Source of the DNA: JBBIQS01 sp037442205
GTDB lineage: Bacteria; Myxococcota; Myxococcia; Myxococcales; UBA5297
Length of the DNA stretch: 64,000 bases
Reading direction: 5' to 3'
NCBI GenBank assembly: GCA_037442205.1
Contig: JBBIQS010000030.1
Location: 19,948-83,947, forward strand
In this document: piece after piece, positions 17,251 through 26,819 of the stretch
Layout: the number at the start of each line of letters is the position of its first letter
Numbering within the stretch: position 1 is the stretch's first letter
Program-made: the position numbers and the translations under genes
The notes under the pieces: model-generated
Databases searched by the model: none
Told to the model about the DNA's origin: nothing
What the model saw: the letters and a program-made list of their open reading frames with translations, nothing else

Positions 17251-18240
17251 CTAGCGCACCGCGCGGAACATCCGCCACGGGCGGATGCCGCTGTCGCCCC
17301 ACAGCCACCAGCCGGGCTTGCCCAGCGACAGCCAGATGAAGAGGGCGCGGCCCTTGACGTGATCGAAGGGGACGTACCAGCCGCCGGCAGAGCGCGAGTC
17401 GGCCGAGTTGTCGCGGTTGTCGCCCATCACGAACAGGTGGCCGGGGGGAACCTTGTACGGCCCCTCCAGCGTGTAGTGCTGCCGGTCGGGGTCCGAGAGC
17501 ACGTCGTGGACCTTGGCCACCGAGCCGTCGTCGTTGCGGAGGGTCTCATCCAGCAGCTCCGCCTGCTGCCCGACCCACGGCCCGCCGTCGCCCTCGCGGT
17601 CGAAGTAATCGAACTTCGGGTTGACCATCTTGCGCGGCTGCTCGACCCCGTTGATGTAGACCACCTCGCGCCGGACCTCGACGGTGTCTCCGGGCAGGCC
17701 CACGATGCGCTTGATGAGGTCGGTCCGCTCGTAGAACGGGAGCGCGTCGTCGCGCGGGGTCACGAAGACGATCACGTCGCCGCGCTTGTAGCCTCCCCAG
17801 TGCAGCGGCTCCCAACTCACCGCCGGGAAGCGCACCCCGTAGCTGAGCTTGTTGACGAAGAGCTGATCGCCGATCGACAGCGTCGGGATCATCGATCCCG
17901 AGGGGATGCGGAAGGGCTCGACCAGGAAGATGCGCAGCGCCGCCGCCACTGCCAGCACCTTCACCAGCGAGAGGAAGCTCTCCAGCGTCGGATGGCGCCG
18001 GCCGAAGGCGAGGTGCTTGTCGAGGAGCTTGTCGAGCTTCTCCGCCGCCTTGCTCCGCGCCGCCTCGTCCTTGAGAGCCGCCTTCAGCTCCTGGGCCGCC
18101 TGCTCCACCTGCGCCAGCCGCTCCGGCTCCAGCCGCTTGCGGTACTTGCGGGTCAGCCGCTTGGCCTCGTGCAGCAGATCCTTGGCGTCCGCCTTGCTGA
18201 CGCGGATCTTGCTGGACTCTTTGGCGCTGACGCGTCCCAT
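17251..18240 (-). CDS. lepB: signal peptidase I with N-terminal coiled-coil extension
   Basis: A 329-residue type I signal peptidase, which cleaves signal peptides of exported proteins at the outer face of the inner membrane. The catalytic Ser116 is in PSGSMIPTL, the general base Lys177 in DLIKRIVGLPGD, and the box E motif is MGDNRDNSADSR. One transmembrane helix (about residues 87-105) precedes the Ser. Unlike E. coli LepB it has an ~80-residue N-terminal helical region rich in Lys, Glu and Ala, predicted cytoplasmic coiled coil. It must process the many exported and lipoprotein-type precursors nearby only in part, since lipoproteins use LspA. Confidence 0.93.
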   Translation of the reverse strand: MGRVSAKESSKIRVSKADAKDLLHEAKRLTRKYRKRLEPERLAQVEQAAQELKAALKDEAARSKAAEKLDKLLDKHLAFGRRHPTLESFLSLVKVLAVAAALRIFLVEPFRIPSGSMIPTLSIGDQLFVNKLSYGVRFPAVSWEPLHWGGYKRGDVIVFVTPRDDALPFYERTDLIKRIVGLPGDTVEVRREVVYINGVEQPRKMVNPKFDYFDREGDGGPWVGQQAELLDETLRNDDGSVAKVHDVLSDPDRQHYTLEGPYKVPPGHLFVMGDNRDNSADSRSAGGWYVPFDHVKGRALFIWLSLGKPGWWLWGDSGIRPWRMFRAVR

Positions 18241-18367
18241 TCGAGAGCTCCGGGCGCCGCCGGATAAGTGCCGGGCGCCGCGTATGAGCCCCAGGTTTTG
18301 CCAAATTCACCCTCCCGCCGCCACAGGTTTCGGCTCAGACACTCGGCCGGTCCGGGATTGAGGCAGG

Positions 18368-18931
18368 ATGGAGGGCGTGAATCCCATCGTCCACGCCGAG
18401 CTGTCCTGGCTGGCGGCGCAGGCGCTCCCCGACCGCCGCGACCGCGTCGTGGTGACCCTCGCCGGCGTGCTCCCCGACCTGGACGGCCTGGGGATCGTCT
18501 TCGGCCCCGAGGTCTATGCTCGCTTCCATCATCAGCTCAGCCACGGCTATCTCGCCGCCGGCGTCTTCGGGCTGCTGGCGGCACTCCTCGGTCGGCGGAA
18601 AGGAAGGACGGCGCTGCTGGCGCTCGCCACCTTCCATCTGCACCTGCTGTGCGATCTGGCGGGGAGCGGACCCGACTGGCCCATCTACTACTTCTGGCCG
18701 ACCAGCATGCGGGAGTGGATGTGGAGCGGCCAGTGGGACCTGGCCAGCTGGCAGAACGGGGTCATCGGGGTCATCGCCTCGGTCCTGTGCCTGGCGACCG
18801 CCTTCCGCTGGCGGCGCACCGTGGTCGAGCTGTTCTCGCTCAAGGCCGACGCAGAGGTGGTGCGGGCGCTGTGGCGGCGCTTCGCCGGCAAGGAGCCGCC
18901 GGCGATGCATGGCGAGCTGGGCGAGAGCTGA
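18368..18931 (+). CDS. YdjM-like membrane-associated metal-dependent hydrolase
   Basis: A 187-residue integral membrane protein resembling the LexA-binding/YdjM putative hydrolase family: conserved early His (NPIVHAELS), acidic GVLPDLDG, FHHQLSHG, then FHLHLLCDL with His and Asp typical of a metal site within membrane helices. It has about four to five transmembrane segments. The catalytic activity of the family is not established. It is divergent from lepB and converges with the STAS-like gene. Confidence 0.75.
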   Translation: MEGVNPIVHAELSWLAAQALPDRRDRVVVTLAGVLPDLDGLGIVFGPEVYARFHHQLSHGYLAAGVFGLLAALLGRRKGRTALLALATFHLHLLCDLAGSGPDWPIYYFWPTSMREWMWSGQWDLASWQNGVIGVIASVLCLATAFRWRRTVVELFSLKADAEVVRALWRRFAGKEPPAMHGELGES

Positions 18932-18950
18932 CCGGCTCAGATGGCCGGGC

Positions 18951-19313
18951 TCAGCGGGTGGCCAGCCAGTCCATCGCCTCCTCGCGGGTCTCGAAGATCG
19001 GGATCTCGCGCCCACTGGCCCGGATGACGACGTTGAGGACAATCTTCTTGAGGCCCCTGACTCCGACCACCGCCAGCGCCCGGGCGTAGGGCTTGTTGGC
19101 CTCGGCGCTGATCTTGATCTCGTGCGAGGAGGCGTCGTTGAAGTGGGAGTTGGTGACGTCGACCACGGTGCGCAGCGAGTTGAGAGGCTGAGTGCGGGCC
19201 AGCTCGCGCGAGGCCTTCATCACTTCGACGGTGACCTCAGGCGCGCAGTTCGAGGCATCCAACAGCAAAACTCGCACGCCCTTGTGCTCGACGAATCGGA
19301 CTCGGTCGTTCAT
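18951..19313 (-). CDS. STAS/SpoIIAA-like protein
   Basis: A 120-residue protein with an alternating beta-alpha layout of the SpoIIAA-like/STAS fold: N-terminal strands (RFVEHKGVRVLLLDAS), a central TVVDVTNSHF strand-loop, ALAVVGVRGLKKIVLNVVIR, and a final helix REEAMDWLA. Similar proteins often regulate through protein contacts. It lacks the clear DS phosphosite of true anti-anti-sigma factors, so a different role is likely. It lies 66 bases after the DUF362 gene, in the same direction. Confidence 0.7.
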   Translation of the reverse strand: MNDRVRFVEHKGVRVLLLDASNCAPEVTVEVMKASRELARTQPLNSLRTVVDVTNSHFNDASSHEIKISAEANKPYARALAVVGVRGLKKIVLNVVIRASGREIPIFETREEAMDWLATR

Positions 19314-19379
19314 GGCGCTCCTCCTCTTGGCTCACGCGAGGGCGCCGGCCAGGCGCCCGTCCGTGGAGGCGCCGCGATA

Positions 19380-22079
19380 CTAGCTTCCCAGCTTGGCCTG
19401 GAGCCAGGCCGCAGCGCGGTTGGCCAAGGTCGGCGGTTGACCAGTCTGCACGAAGAAGGTGTCGCGCAGCGGTTTGGTCAGGAACCGGCCCGCCTCCAGC
19501 AGGTGGTTGCCTTTGAAGGCGAAGCGCTCGGAGTCCATGTTGGCCATCAGCGCGTAGAAGACGTTGCCGGCAGCGTAGTCGCCGTCGAGGATCTTGTTGG
19601 TGAAGGTGGTCAGCGCCGGCGGGACGTTGAGCCAGGGCCAGTAAGGGCTCTCGTCGCCAACCATCTCGATCCCCGGCTTGCCGAAGCGCTCCACCGCGCG
19701 GCGCATGTACTCGCTGACCATGGGATCGATTCCCATCTTGGTGGCGCCCACCCAGTCCACCGCCACCAGGCTCTCGCCGCCGAGGATGGTGCGGGTGTGG
19801 TTGGGACCGGGGTCGGCGAAGACGCCGAACGGGCCGTCGGCGCTCAGCCAGGCGTCGATCAGCCCGAAGTGCACCGGGAAGGCCGCCAGGTACTCCATGG
19901 TGGTCTCGTAGATCCCGCGCTTGCAGTGGTACTCCTTGAACTTGGCCCCCAGCGGCAGCGCGCCGTAGATGTTCTTGAGCGTCAGAGTGTAGAAGGCGTA
20001 GGCGTGCGTCTTGTTCTTGGCGAACGAGATGCGGAAGTCGGCGTCGCGCCAGGTCAGCGGCACCGGGTGCTTGCCCAGCTTCGGCCCCAGCTCGCGGTGT
20101 TCGTGCTCGTCGAGGGTCAGGTCCACCACCTCGTACAGCGGCCCCTGCGCGTCCTGGCCGGTGTAGCCCAGGTACTCGGCCATCTCCTTCACCGAGCGCT
20201 TGTCGAAGTACTCGCCGTAGCTGCTCTGCGCCTCGACCAGCTTGATCTTGGTGAAGCCCTGGGCCCGCAGCCGCCGCGCCAGGTGATCGACCAGCTCGGG
20301 ATCGGTGAAGGTCGAGCGGTCGTGCTTCGAGTACGAGAACATGAAGTTCGGCTTGATGGCGATCTGGAAGTCCTCGCGCTTCTTGCCGCTGGCTTCGAGG
20401 GCCCGGTTGAGGACGGTGCCGAAGTCCGACTTCTGCAGCACCTGATCCAGCGCCGCGAACTTGTCGTCGCCGCGCACCGCGGCCACCTTGCAGGTGGCGG
20501 TCGAGTTGGCCGGCTCGACCCGCAGCAGCCGCATCTTCTCCTCCAGCGCCAGCCGCACCGTGCCGGTCCCATCGGCGACCTGGACCAGGTTTCGCTCGAA
20601 AATCGCGGTCGGGTACTGGTCGTTGGAGATCTGCAGCACCGGGGGTGAGACGACGGTGAGCCGCGCGACGTCGCTGGCCTCGCCGCCGGTGACCGGCAGC
20701 GGGCGCACCTTGCGGCCCTCGGGGCCGATCTCCACGTCGGCGCTCGACACCCGCGCCACCAGCGCTCCCACCAGGTGGTCGAACTGGTCCTTGAGCACGT
20801 CCAGCCGCTCGTTGCGCAGGGTGCGGGCGTCGATCTGCACCTGGCTGCGCCCGCTGGCCGGGTCGAGGGCGCACAGGTAGTGGTAGAGCAGCGTCGGCTC
20901 GCGCACGTTCTTCCAGTTCGAGCGCTCGGCCTCGCCGCGGGTATCGGGTTGCACCGCCCACTGCTCGCCGTCGATCTGCAGCGTCCCGCCGGCGCCGAGG
21001 ATGGCGTGCGGGGTGATCCAGATGCCCAGCGGATGTGCCGAGGGCAGCACCTCGTGGACCGCGTCGGCGAGCCGGGTGGTCCAGGAGGGCAGATGCGCCG
21101 ACAGCTCGCGGAACGGGAAGCCGACCTGGTCGCATTCCTTGGCCTGGAAGGTGAGCTCGAAGCGCATCTGCTTCTTCAACAGCTGCGGAGCGCCCTGGCG
21201 CATCTGGCTGAAGGAGGCGTCTGACTGCGAGAGGGCGAAGACCGGCCCGTGGTAGCGGGCGTAGCCCTGGGCGACGTCGATCTCCAGCCCCTCGAGGATG
21301 CGGTCGGTGATGGCGAAGCGCAGCCAGCCGCCGGCGCCGTCGCCGATCACCAGCAGCACGTCCCAGAACAGCTCGCCGTCGCCCCAGGGGAAGCCGCGGT
21401 CGTGGACGCCGGTGACCATGAAGAACGGGCGCACCTGCCCGCCGCTCGAGCGCAGGCTGCCGTTGAGGACCACGTTCTCGTAGCCGGTGTCGTAGGTCGG
21501 GCTGAGGTCCTTGAGGTACTCCTCGCTCAGCGTGCCCAGGGCGAAGGAGAGGAAGGCCGCCTTGGCCGCGACCTCGGTCCAGAAGCTCTTGGCATTGACC
21601 ACCTTGAACGAGGCGGCGAAGGCCGGGAGGTCGGCCAGGTCGAAGCGGATCTCCCCGGAGGCGACGGCGGTGCCGGTGCCCGGGTCGCCCTGGTAGATGC
21701 TGGCCTGCATCACCGTCATGTCGTGCAGCAGGTCGAAGCCCGGGTCGTCGCGGGTGGTCTTCTCGCCGTGCAGGCTGTAGCGCTGTCCGTCCTTGCCGGT
21801 CAGCGTCAGGTCGTAGACCAGGTGGTAGTCCGGCGAGTCGGGGTCCGGGCGGAACAGGCAGAAGGCGCCGTCGCGGATCGGCAGCGCCCCGCCCAGCGGC
21901 GCCCAGGTCAGGGTCCCGGCGACCTTGGCCCGGTGCTCGCCCACCAACAAGAACCGGTGCAGGTCCTCGATCTCGATGTGCATGTCCAGCCGGATCGGCC
22001 CCGGGGCTTCTCCTGGCCGTGACAGCGTCCCAGACATCGTCTCGTCGAAATTGAGCCCAACCCCTTCGAGAACCGACAT
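19380..22079 (-). CDS. large DUF362-domain protein with long N-terminal region
   Basis: An 899-residue protein, cytoplasmic by sequence. The C-terminal half (about 520-830) is a DUF362-like domain, seen in IAIKPNFMFSYSKHD, the strand-helix FTKIKLVEAQSSYGEYF and the FRISFAKNKTHAYAFYTLTLKNIYGA stretch. DUF362 is poorly characterised and sometimes joined to ferredoxin-type clusters, which are missing here. The first ~450 residues are beta-rich, resembling bacterial proteins tied to lipid or GMC-oxidoreductase systems (the MSVLEGVGLNF start, repeated TGKDGQRYSLHG), but I cannot name the domain. A much longer upstream in-frame stretch is a GC artefact; the start has GGGGGTGG nearby. Confidence 0.75.
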   Translation of the reverse strand: MSVLEGVGLNFDETMSGTLSRPGEAPGPIRLDMHIEIEDLHRFLLVGEHRAKVAGTLTWAPLGGALPIRDGAFCLFRPDPDSPDYHLVYDLTLTGKDGQRYSLHGEKTTRDDPGFDLLHDMTVMQASIYQGDPGTGTAVASGEIRFDLADLPAFAASFKVVNAKSFWTEVAAKAAFLSFALGTLSEEYLKDLSPTYDTGYENVVLNGSLRSSGGQVRPFFMVTGVHDRGFPWGDGELFWDVLLVIGDGAGGWLRFAITDRILEGLEIDVAQGYARYHGPVFALSQSDASFSQMRQGAPQLLKKQMRFELTFQAKECDQVGFPFRELSAHLPSWTTRLADAVHEVLPSAHPLGIWITPHAILGAGGTLQIDGEQWAVQPDTRGEAERSNWKNVREPTLLYHYLCALDPASGRSQVQIDARTLRNERLDVLKDQFDHLVGALVARVSSADVEIGPEGRKVRPLPVTGGEASDVARLTVVSPPVLQISNDQYPTAIFERNLVQVADGTGTVRLALEEKMRLLRVEPANSTATCKVAAVRGDDKFAALDQVLQKSDFGTVLNRALEASGKKREDFQIAIKPNFMFSYSKHDRSTFTDPELVDHLARRLRAQGFTKIKLVEAQSSYGEYFDKRSVKEMAEYLGYTGQDAQGPLYEVVDLTLDEHEHRELGPKLGKHPVPLTWRDADFRISFAKNKTHAYAFYTLTLKNIYGALPLGAKFKEYHCKRGIYETTMEYLAAFPVHFGLIDAWLSADGPFGVFADPGPNHTRTILGGESLVAVDWVGATKMGIDPMVSEYMRRAVERFGKPGIEMVGDESPYWPWLNVPPALTTFTNKILDGDYAAGNVFYALMANMDSERFAFKGNHLLEAGRFLTKPLRDTFFVQTGQPPTLANRAAAWLQAKLGS

Positions 22080-22246
22080 GACCACCCCCGCGTGGTGCCG
22101 CGAGATGCGGCGCCGAAGGGGCTCAGGTCTAGGAGATTCCGGCGACCGAGGGAAGCGACTTGTGGTGTTGGCGACAGAAGCGAGTGGTGGACGGAGTCCG
22201 GTCGCCAGCGCCAAAAGAGGGCGCCGCCCGAGCGCCGTCCATCCGC

Positions 22247-23320
22247 TCAGGCCCGGTCTTCGAGGAAGGCGCGCAGCATGCGGTAGCTGCGCTCGATCTC
22301 TTCGGCGGGCACGAACTCGCCCGCCTGGTGCGCCTGGCTGGTCAGCCCGGGGCCGAAGTTGACCGCGTCGATGCCGTGCTGGCTCAGCCTCCCGACGTCG
22401 GTCCAGGCCTGCTTGCTCGTCGCTTTGGCGCCGGTCAGCGCGACGAAGCGCTGGAACAGCGGGTTGCTCGAGCAGACCCGGCCCGCCGGCGAGCGATCGA
22501 CGATCTCCACCTGCGCCCGGCCGCCGACCAGTTGCCGCAGCTCGGCCTCGGCCTGGGCGAGCGACTTGCCAGGGGCGAAGCGGTAGTTGAGGTTGAGCTC
22601 GAACGAGTCGGGGACCACGTTGCGGGCGCTGCCGCCGCTGGCCAGCGTGGCCGACACCACCTCGAAGAACTCGAAGCCGTCCACCTCGACCCGCCCGCGG
22701 CCCCGCGCTGCCAGCTCGGTCAGCAGCGGCGCCGCGCGGTGGATGGCGTTGTCGCCCTGCCAGGGCCGCGCGCTGTGCGCCCTCTTCCCCTGGAAGATCA
22801 CCCGCGCGTGCATCGAGCCCATGCAGCCGACCTGCAGCTCGTTGTCGCTCGACTCCAGCGCCAGGGCCAGCTTCACCTTGGCCAGCTCGGGCATCGCCGC
22901 CAGCACCGGCCCCAGGCCGTTCTGGTCGTAGGGGCCCTCCTCGCGCTCGTAGAAGACCAGCAGCAGGTTGTAGGGCAGCTTCGACAGATCCAGGTCCTCG
23001 ACCAGGGCCATGGCCACCGCCAGGCCGCTCTTCATGTCCGAGGCGCCCAGCCCGATGACCTTGCCTCCCTCGAGCCGCGCCGGCGGATCCCCGGGCCGAC
23101 CGGGCACGGTGTCGGTGTGGCCGACCAGCGCCACCGTCGGGCGCGGATCGCCCGGGTCCCCGGCCACCAGGGTGTGCGAGAAGCGCCGCACCGTGGCGCC
23201 AAAGCGCTGCCGGAACCAGGGCTCCAGGAAGTCGCCGATCTCCCGCTCGTTGCCGGTCACCGACGGGATGCGGCACAGCTTCAGGGTCAGCTCCGCCAGG
23301 CGGTCTCTCAGCTCGGACAT
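22247..23320 (-). CDS. dapE: succinyl-diaminopimelate desuccinylase (M20 family)
   Basis: A 357-residue M20 metallohydrolase. DapE removes succinate from N-succinyl-LL-2,6-diaminopimelate in lysine and peptidoglycan synthesis. Motifs are the first zinc His in GHTDTVPG, the bridging Asp in LGASDMKSG, the catalytic Glu pair in YEREEGP, and downstream GQ/NFGPG residues near the C-terminus. A lid domain sits in the middle. Start ATG 23320 begins with typical MSELRDRLAELT. dapD, acting two steps earlier, lies 2.7 kb away, separated by a histidine kinase. Confidence 0.87.
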   Translation of the reverse strand: MSELRDRLAELTLKLCRIPSVTGNEREIGDFLEPWFRQRFGATVRRFSHTLVAGDPGDPRPTVALVGHTDTVPGRPGDPPARLEGGKVIGLGASDMKSGLAVAMALVEDLDLSKLPYNLLLVFYEREEGPYDQNGLGPVLAAMPELAKVKLALALESSDNELQVGCMGSMHARVIFQGKRAHSARPWQGDNAIHRAAPLLTELAARGRGRVEVDGFEFFEVVSATLASGGSARNVVPDSFELNLNYRFAPGKSLAQAEAELRQLVGGRAQVEIVDRSPAGRVCSSNPLFQRFVALTGAKATSKQAWTDVGRLSQHGIDAVNFGPGLTSQAHQAGEFVPAEEIERSYRMLRAFLEDRA

Positions 23321-23621
23321 GGCCAGACCACTTAGCAAGCTCGCCCGCGCGCGACAACGCGCCAATTTCCGCACGCCGTTCCGGTCGATGGCCAGTCGCC
23401 CTTCCTTTCCTCCCCCTGTTGGGGGTCCGAGTGGAATGTTCCAGCGTCGGCGGAGGGGTCGAAGTGACCACAATCGGCACTCGGGGTCGGCCTACACCCG
23501 GTCGCTGGGCAAGCTGCCTGCCGGGCGATCCGCCGCATGTGCTCGATTTCCGATGCTTTGGCGGTTGAAGGAGGCCGAGGCGCGCTCGTTGCAACTGGCG
23601 CCGCCCCGGAGGGAAGCGATC

Positions 23622-26003
23622 ATGCCGAAAGGGACGATGCAATCCGAGCTTTTCGCTGGGAGCCTTCCAGGCGGCGCCTCGCTCGAAGCGCTTGGCTCCC
23701 TGCTGCAGGCGCTCCCTCTGGGCGCTCTGCTGGTGGACGAGAGCGGGACGGTCCTCTTCGCCAACCAGGCTGTGGAGAAGCACCTCGGCTGTTCGTACAA
23801 GGAGGCGGCTGGCGCGAAATGCTGCTCGCTGATTCACGGGCCGGCCTGGCGGCAGGAGGGTTGCGGGCTGTTGCACAACGTCGGCGGGAGCACCGAGCGG
23901 GTGGCCATCCGAAACGGCCGCTCGCTCCTGATGCGGGTTCGCCACACCGGCCTGCTCAGCCCGGCGGGCAAACCCCTGATGATTCATCTCGTCGAGGACG
24001 TCACCGACCGCAAGCGCGCCGAGCAGGAGATTGAGCAGCAGCGGTGGAGCCAGGTGGTGGTAGCCGAGATTCTCCAGGCGACCATCGACTACAAGGACCT
24101 GGGGACGATGCTCTCCCACGTCCTGTGCCTGCTCGCCTCGGTGCCCTGGCTCGATTCGCTGCCCCAGGGCGCCATCTACCTGGCCCCGCCGGCCCGAGGC
24201 GCGGGCCTCGAGCTGCGCGCGTCGCTTGGACTGGACACCAGCTTCGCCACCGAGCACGCCGTCATCGAGCGCGACCAGTGCCTGTGCGGGCAGCCCGGCT
24301 GCCGGCTCGATGCGGCGAGCCTGGAGCAGCTGTGCCCCCACGGGGTCTACCGGATGCCCATCCGCGTCCAAGGCGGGCTCGGCGGTCTGTTGATGCTGTG
24401 GGCGCAGCCCTCGCGCCAGGCCAGCGACGGCCAGACGGCGCTGCTCGAGTCGGCTTCGGCGCTGCTGGCCGGGGCGCTCGAGCGCCGCAAGGAGCAGGAC
24501 GCACGGACGCTGCTCGCGGCGGCGATGGAGCAGTCGGCCGAGGCGCTGCTCATCGCCGACCATGACGGGCGGATCAGCTATGCCAATGCTCGTTCGGAAG
24601 AGATGCTGGCGACGACCCGGGCGCAGTTGGTGGGCCAGCAGGCGTGGGAGGTGGAGCTGGGGCTGGAAGAGGAGTCGAGAGCCAGGCTCGAGGAGGTGGT
24701 CGCCCGCGGAGAGAGATGGGCCGGGCCGGCCGTCCTCAGGCAACGGGACGGCTCGATCCGCTACTACCACCTCTCCGCCGCGCCGGTGCAGCAGGACGGG
24801 AAGCTGGTGTTCGTCCTGTCGCTGCGGGATCTGACCGAGCAGCACGAATTGGAGCGCCAGCTGCGCCACGTGCAGAAGATGGACGCGCTGGGCCGGCTCG
24901 CCGGTGGGGTGGCGCACGACTTCAACAACCTGCTGCAGGTGGTGATGGGCGCGGCCCGGCTGCTGCGCGAGGACCTGCCGCCCGATCACCAGGGGCAGGA
25001 GGATCTGGCGGAGGTGGAGAAGGTGGCGCGCCGCGGCGCCGCGCTCACCCGCCAGCTGCTGGCCTTCAGCCGCCGCGAGCGGCCCGAGCGGCGGCCGCTC
25101 GATCTCGACGCGGTGGTCGAGGACATGGACAGCATGCTGCGCCGCAGCCTGGGGGGCGGGCAGATCGAGATGCAGGTCGAGCCCGGCACCCGCGGCGGAG
25201 TGCTGCTGGGCGACTGGGGGCAGCTGGAGCAGGTGCTGCTCAACCTGGTGATCAACGCCCGCGACGCCATGCCCAAGGGCGGCAGGCTCTCGGTGCGCAC
25301 CGGCCGCGAGAACCTGGCCGAGGCCCGCGCCTTCGCCGGGCTGGTGCTGTCGCCGGGGCCCTACCTGACCCTGACCGTCGAGGACACCGGCGTCGGGATC
25401 CCGCCGGAGATCCTGGAGAAGATCTTCGAGCCCTTCTTCACCACCAAGCCGGCGGGGCAGGGGACAGGGCTGGGGCTGGCGACGGTCTACGGCATCGTGC
25501 AGCAGTGGGGCGGGGCCATCGAGGTCCACTCGATGTTGGGGCAGGGTTCGCTGTTTTGCGTCTACCTGCCCGAGGCGCGCGGAGAGGCGCCCAGGGCCGG
25601 CGGCCCGGAGAAGGCTCATTCCGCCCGGGGCGCGGAGACGGTGCTCCTGGTCGAGGACGACCCGTCGGTGCTGCGGCTGGTGGAGCGGATGCTGGCCGCC
25701 GGCGGCTATCGGGTACTGGTGGCTTCGGAGGCGGCCGAGGCGCTGGAGCTGCTGCGCGAGAACCGAGGCAACCTGGCGGCGCTGATCTCCGACGTGATGC
25801 TCGGCCGCGACAGCGGCCCCAAGCTGGCCGAGGATGCCCACCGCGAGCTGCCGGCGCTGCCGACCCTCTTCATCTCCGGGCACCCCGACGACGAGCTGCG
25901 CCGCGGCGGAATCACCGCCCGAGAGAACGTGCTGCGCAAGCCCTTCCAGCCGCAGCTGCTGCTGGAGACTCTGCGTGGGCTGCTCGATCGCCGAGCGGCC
26001 TGA
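23622..26003 (+). CDS. soluble hybrid histidine kinase (PAS-GAF-PAS-HisKA-HATPase-REC)
   Basis: A 793-residue kinase without membrane segments. Order: PAS1 (about 25-135, with LLVDESGTVLFANQA), GAF-like domain (145-310) holding a CGQPGC and CPHGV cysteine cluster, PAS2 (325-405), HisKA with phospho-His432 in GGVAHDFNNLL, HATPase with NLVINARDAMP, DTGVGIP, FEPFFTTK and GTGLGLATVYG boxes, then a receiver with acidic VEDD and phospho-Asp724 in ISDVML, plus the KPF lysine. The PAS1 and GAF cysteines could bind a cofactor or sense redox state (inference). Start has GGAGGG nine bases upstream. It is divergent from dapE and convergent with dapD; no DNA-binding partner is adjacent. Confidence 0.88.
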   Translation: MPKGTMQSELFAGSLPGGASLEALGSLLQALPLGALLVDESGTVLFANQAVEKHLGCSYKEAAGAKCCSLIHGPAWRQEGCGLLHNVGGSTERVAIRNGRSLLMRVRHTGLLSPAGKPLMIHLVEDVTDRKRAEQEIEQQRWSQVVVAEILQATIDYKDLGTMLSHVLCLLASVPWLDSLPQGAIYLAPPARGAGLELRASLGLDTSFATEHAVIERDQCLCGQPGCRLDAASLEQLCPHGVYRMPIRVQGGLGGLLMLWAQPSRQASDGQTALLESASALLAGALERRKEQDARTLLAAAMEQSAEALLIADHDGRISYANARSEEMLATTRAQLVGQQAWEVELGLEEESRARLEEVVARGERWAGPAVLRQRDGSIRYYHLSAAPVQQDGKLVFVLSLRDLTEQHELERQLRHVQKMDALGRLAGGVAHDFNNLLQVVMGAARLLREDLPPDHQGQEDLAEVEKVARRGAALTRQLLAFSRRERPERRPLDLDAVVEDMDSMLRRSLGGGQIEMQVEPGTRGGVLLGDWGQLEQVLLNLVINARDAMPKGGRLSVRTGRENLAEARAFAGLVLSPGPYLTLTVEDTGVGIPPEILEKIFEPFFTTKPAGQGTGLGLATVYGIVQQWGGAIEVHSMLGQGSLFCVYLPEARGEAPRAGGPEKAHSARGAETVLLVEDDPSVLRLVERMLAAGGYRVLVASEAAEALELLRENRGNLAALISDVMLGRDSGPKLAEDAHRELPALPTLFISGHPDDELRRGGITARENVLRKPFQPQLLLETLRGLLDRRAA

Positions 26004-26009
26004 GCCCGG

Positions 26010-26819
26010 TCAAACCGGAACCGCGAAGTCGCGCAGCGCCTGGTTGAGGCTGGTCTTCTTGTCGGTCGAGGCGCTGCGCCGGCCGATGATCAGCGCGCAG
26101 GGGATGCCGTACTCGCCGGCGGGGAACTTCTTGACCCGCGTGCCGGGGATGACCACCGAGCGCGCCGGCACCCGGCCCTTGTAGACCACTTCCTTTTCGC
26201 CGGTGACGTCGATGATCTGCGTCGAAGCGGTGATCACCACGTTGGCGCCCAGCACCGCCTCCTCCTCGACGATGGCGCCCTCGACCACGATGCACCGGCT
26301 GCCGATGAAGCAGCCGTCTTCGATGATCACCGGAGTGGCCCCGGGCGGCTCGAGCACTCCGCCCAGCCCGACGCCGCCCGAGAGGTGGACGTTGCGGCCG
26401 ACCTGCGCGCAGCTGCCGACGGTGGCCCAGGTGTCGACCATGGTGCCGCTGCCGACCCGGGCGCCGATGTTGACGTAGCCGGGCATGACGATCGCCCCGC
26501 GCTCGAGGAAGGCGCCGTAGCGCACCGTCCCCGGGGGCACCACCCGCACTCCGGCCTCGTCGAGGTTGCGCTTGATGGGCAGCTTGTCGTGGAAGGCCAG
26601 CGGCCCGGCCTCGGTCGGCTTGAGCTCGGCGAGCGAGAAGTAGAGGAGGATCGCCTCCTTGACCCAGGCGTTGGTCTGCCAGGCGCCGCCGATCTTCTCG
26701 GCCACCCGGATCTCCCCGGCGTCGAGCGCGGCGATGGCGTCGAAGACCGCCTGGCGGACTTTGGGGTCCTTGAGCTGGGCGCGGTCGTTGAAGGCGGCGT
26801 CGATGAGCTTGGGGTCCAT
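26010..26819 (-). CDS. dapD: tetrahydrodipicolinate N-succinyltransferase
   Basis: A 269-residue left-handed parallel beta-helix acyltransferase. DapD transfers succinyl from succinyl-CoA to tetrahydrodipicolinate in the succinylase route to DAP and lysine. The N-terminal helical domain ends about residue 95; hexapeptide turns follow (GAIVMPGYVNIGARVGSGTMVDTWATVGS, then IEDGCFIGSRC), with the C-terminal strand ending ALRDFAVPV. AGGA lies seven bases before the ATG at 26819. It converges with the kinase gene (6 bases apart). dapE is on the same strand 2.7 kb away. Confidence 0.93.
   Translation of the reverse strand: MDPKLIDAAFNDRAQLKDPKVRQAVFDAIAALDAGEIRVAEKIGGAWQTNAWVKEAILLYFSLAELKPTEAGPLAFHDKLPIKRNLDEAGVRVVPPGTVRYGAFLERGAIVMPGYVNIGARVGSGTMVDTWATVGSCAQVGRNVHLSGGVGLGGVLEPPGATPVIIEDGCFIGSRCIVVEGAIVEEEAVLGANVVITASTQIIDVTGEKEVVYKGRVPARSVVIPGTRVKKFPAGEYGIPCALIIGRRSASTDKKTSLNQALRDFAVPV

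Noticed and set aside
19380..25883. Open minus-strand frame of about 2,167 codons covering DUF362, dapE and the kinase
   Set aside because: Only the 19380-22079 part has protein-like sequence; the rest is low-complexity Arg/Leu/His-rich translation opposite well-supported genes, an effect of high GC.
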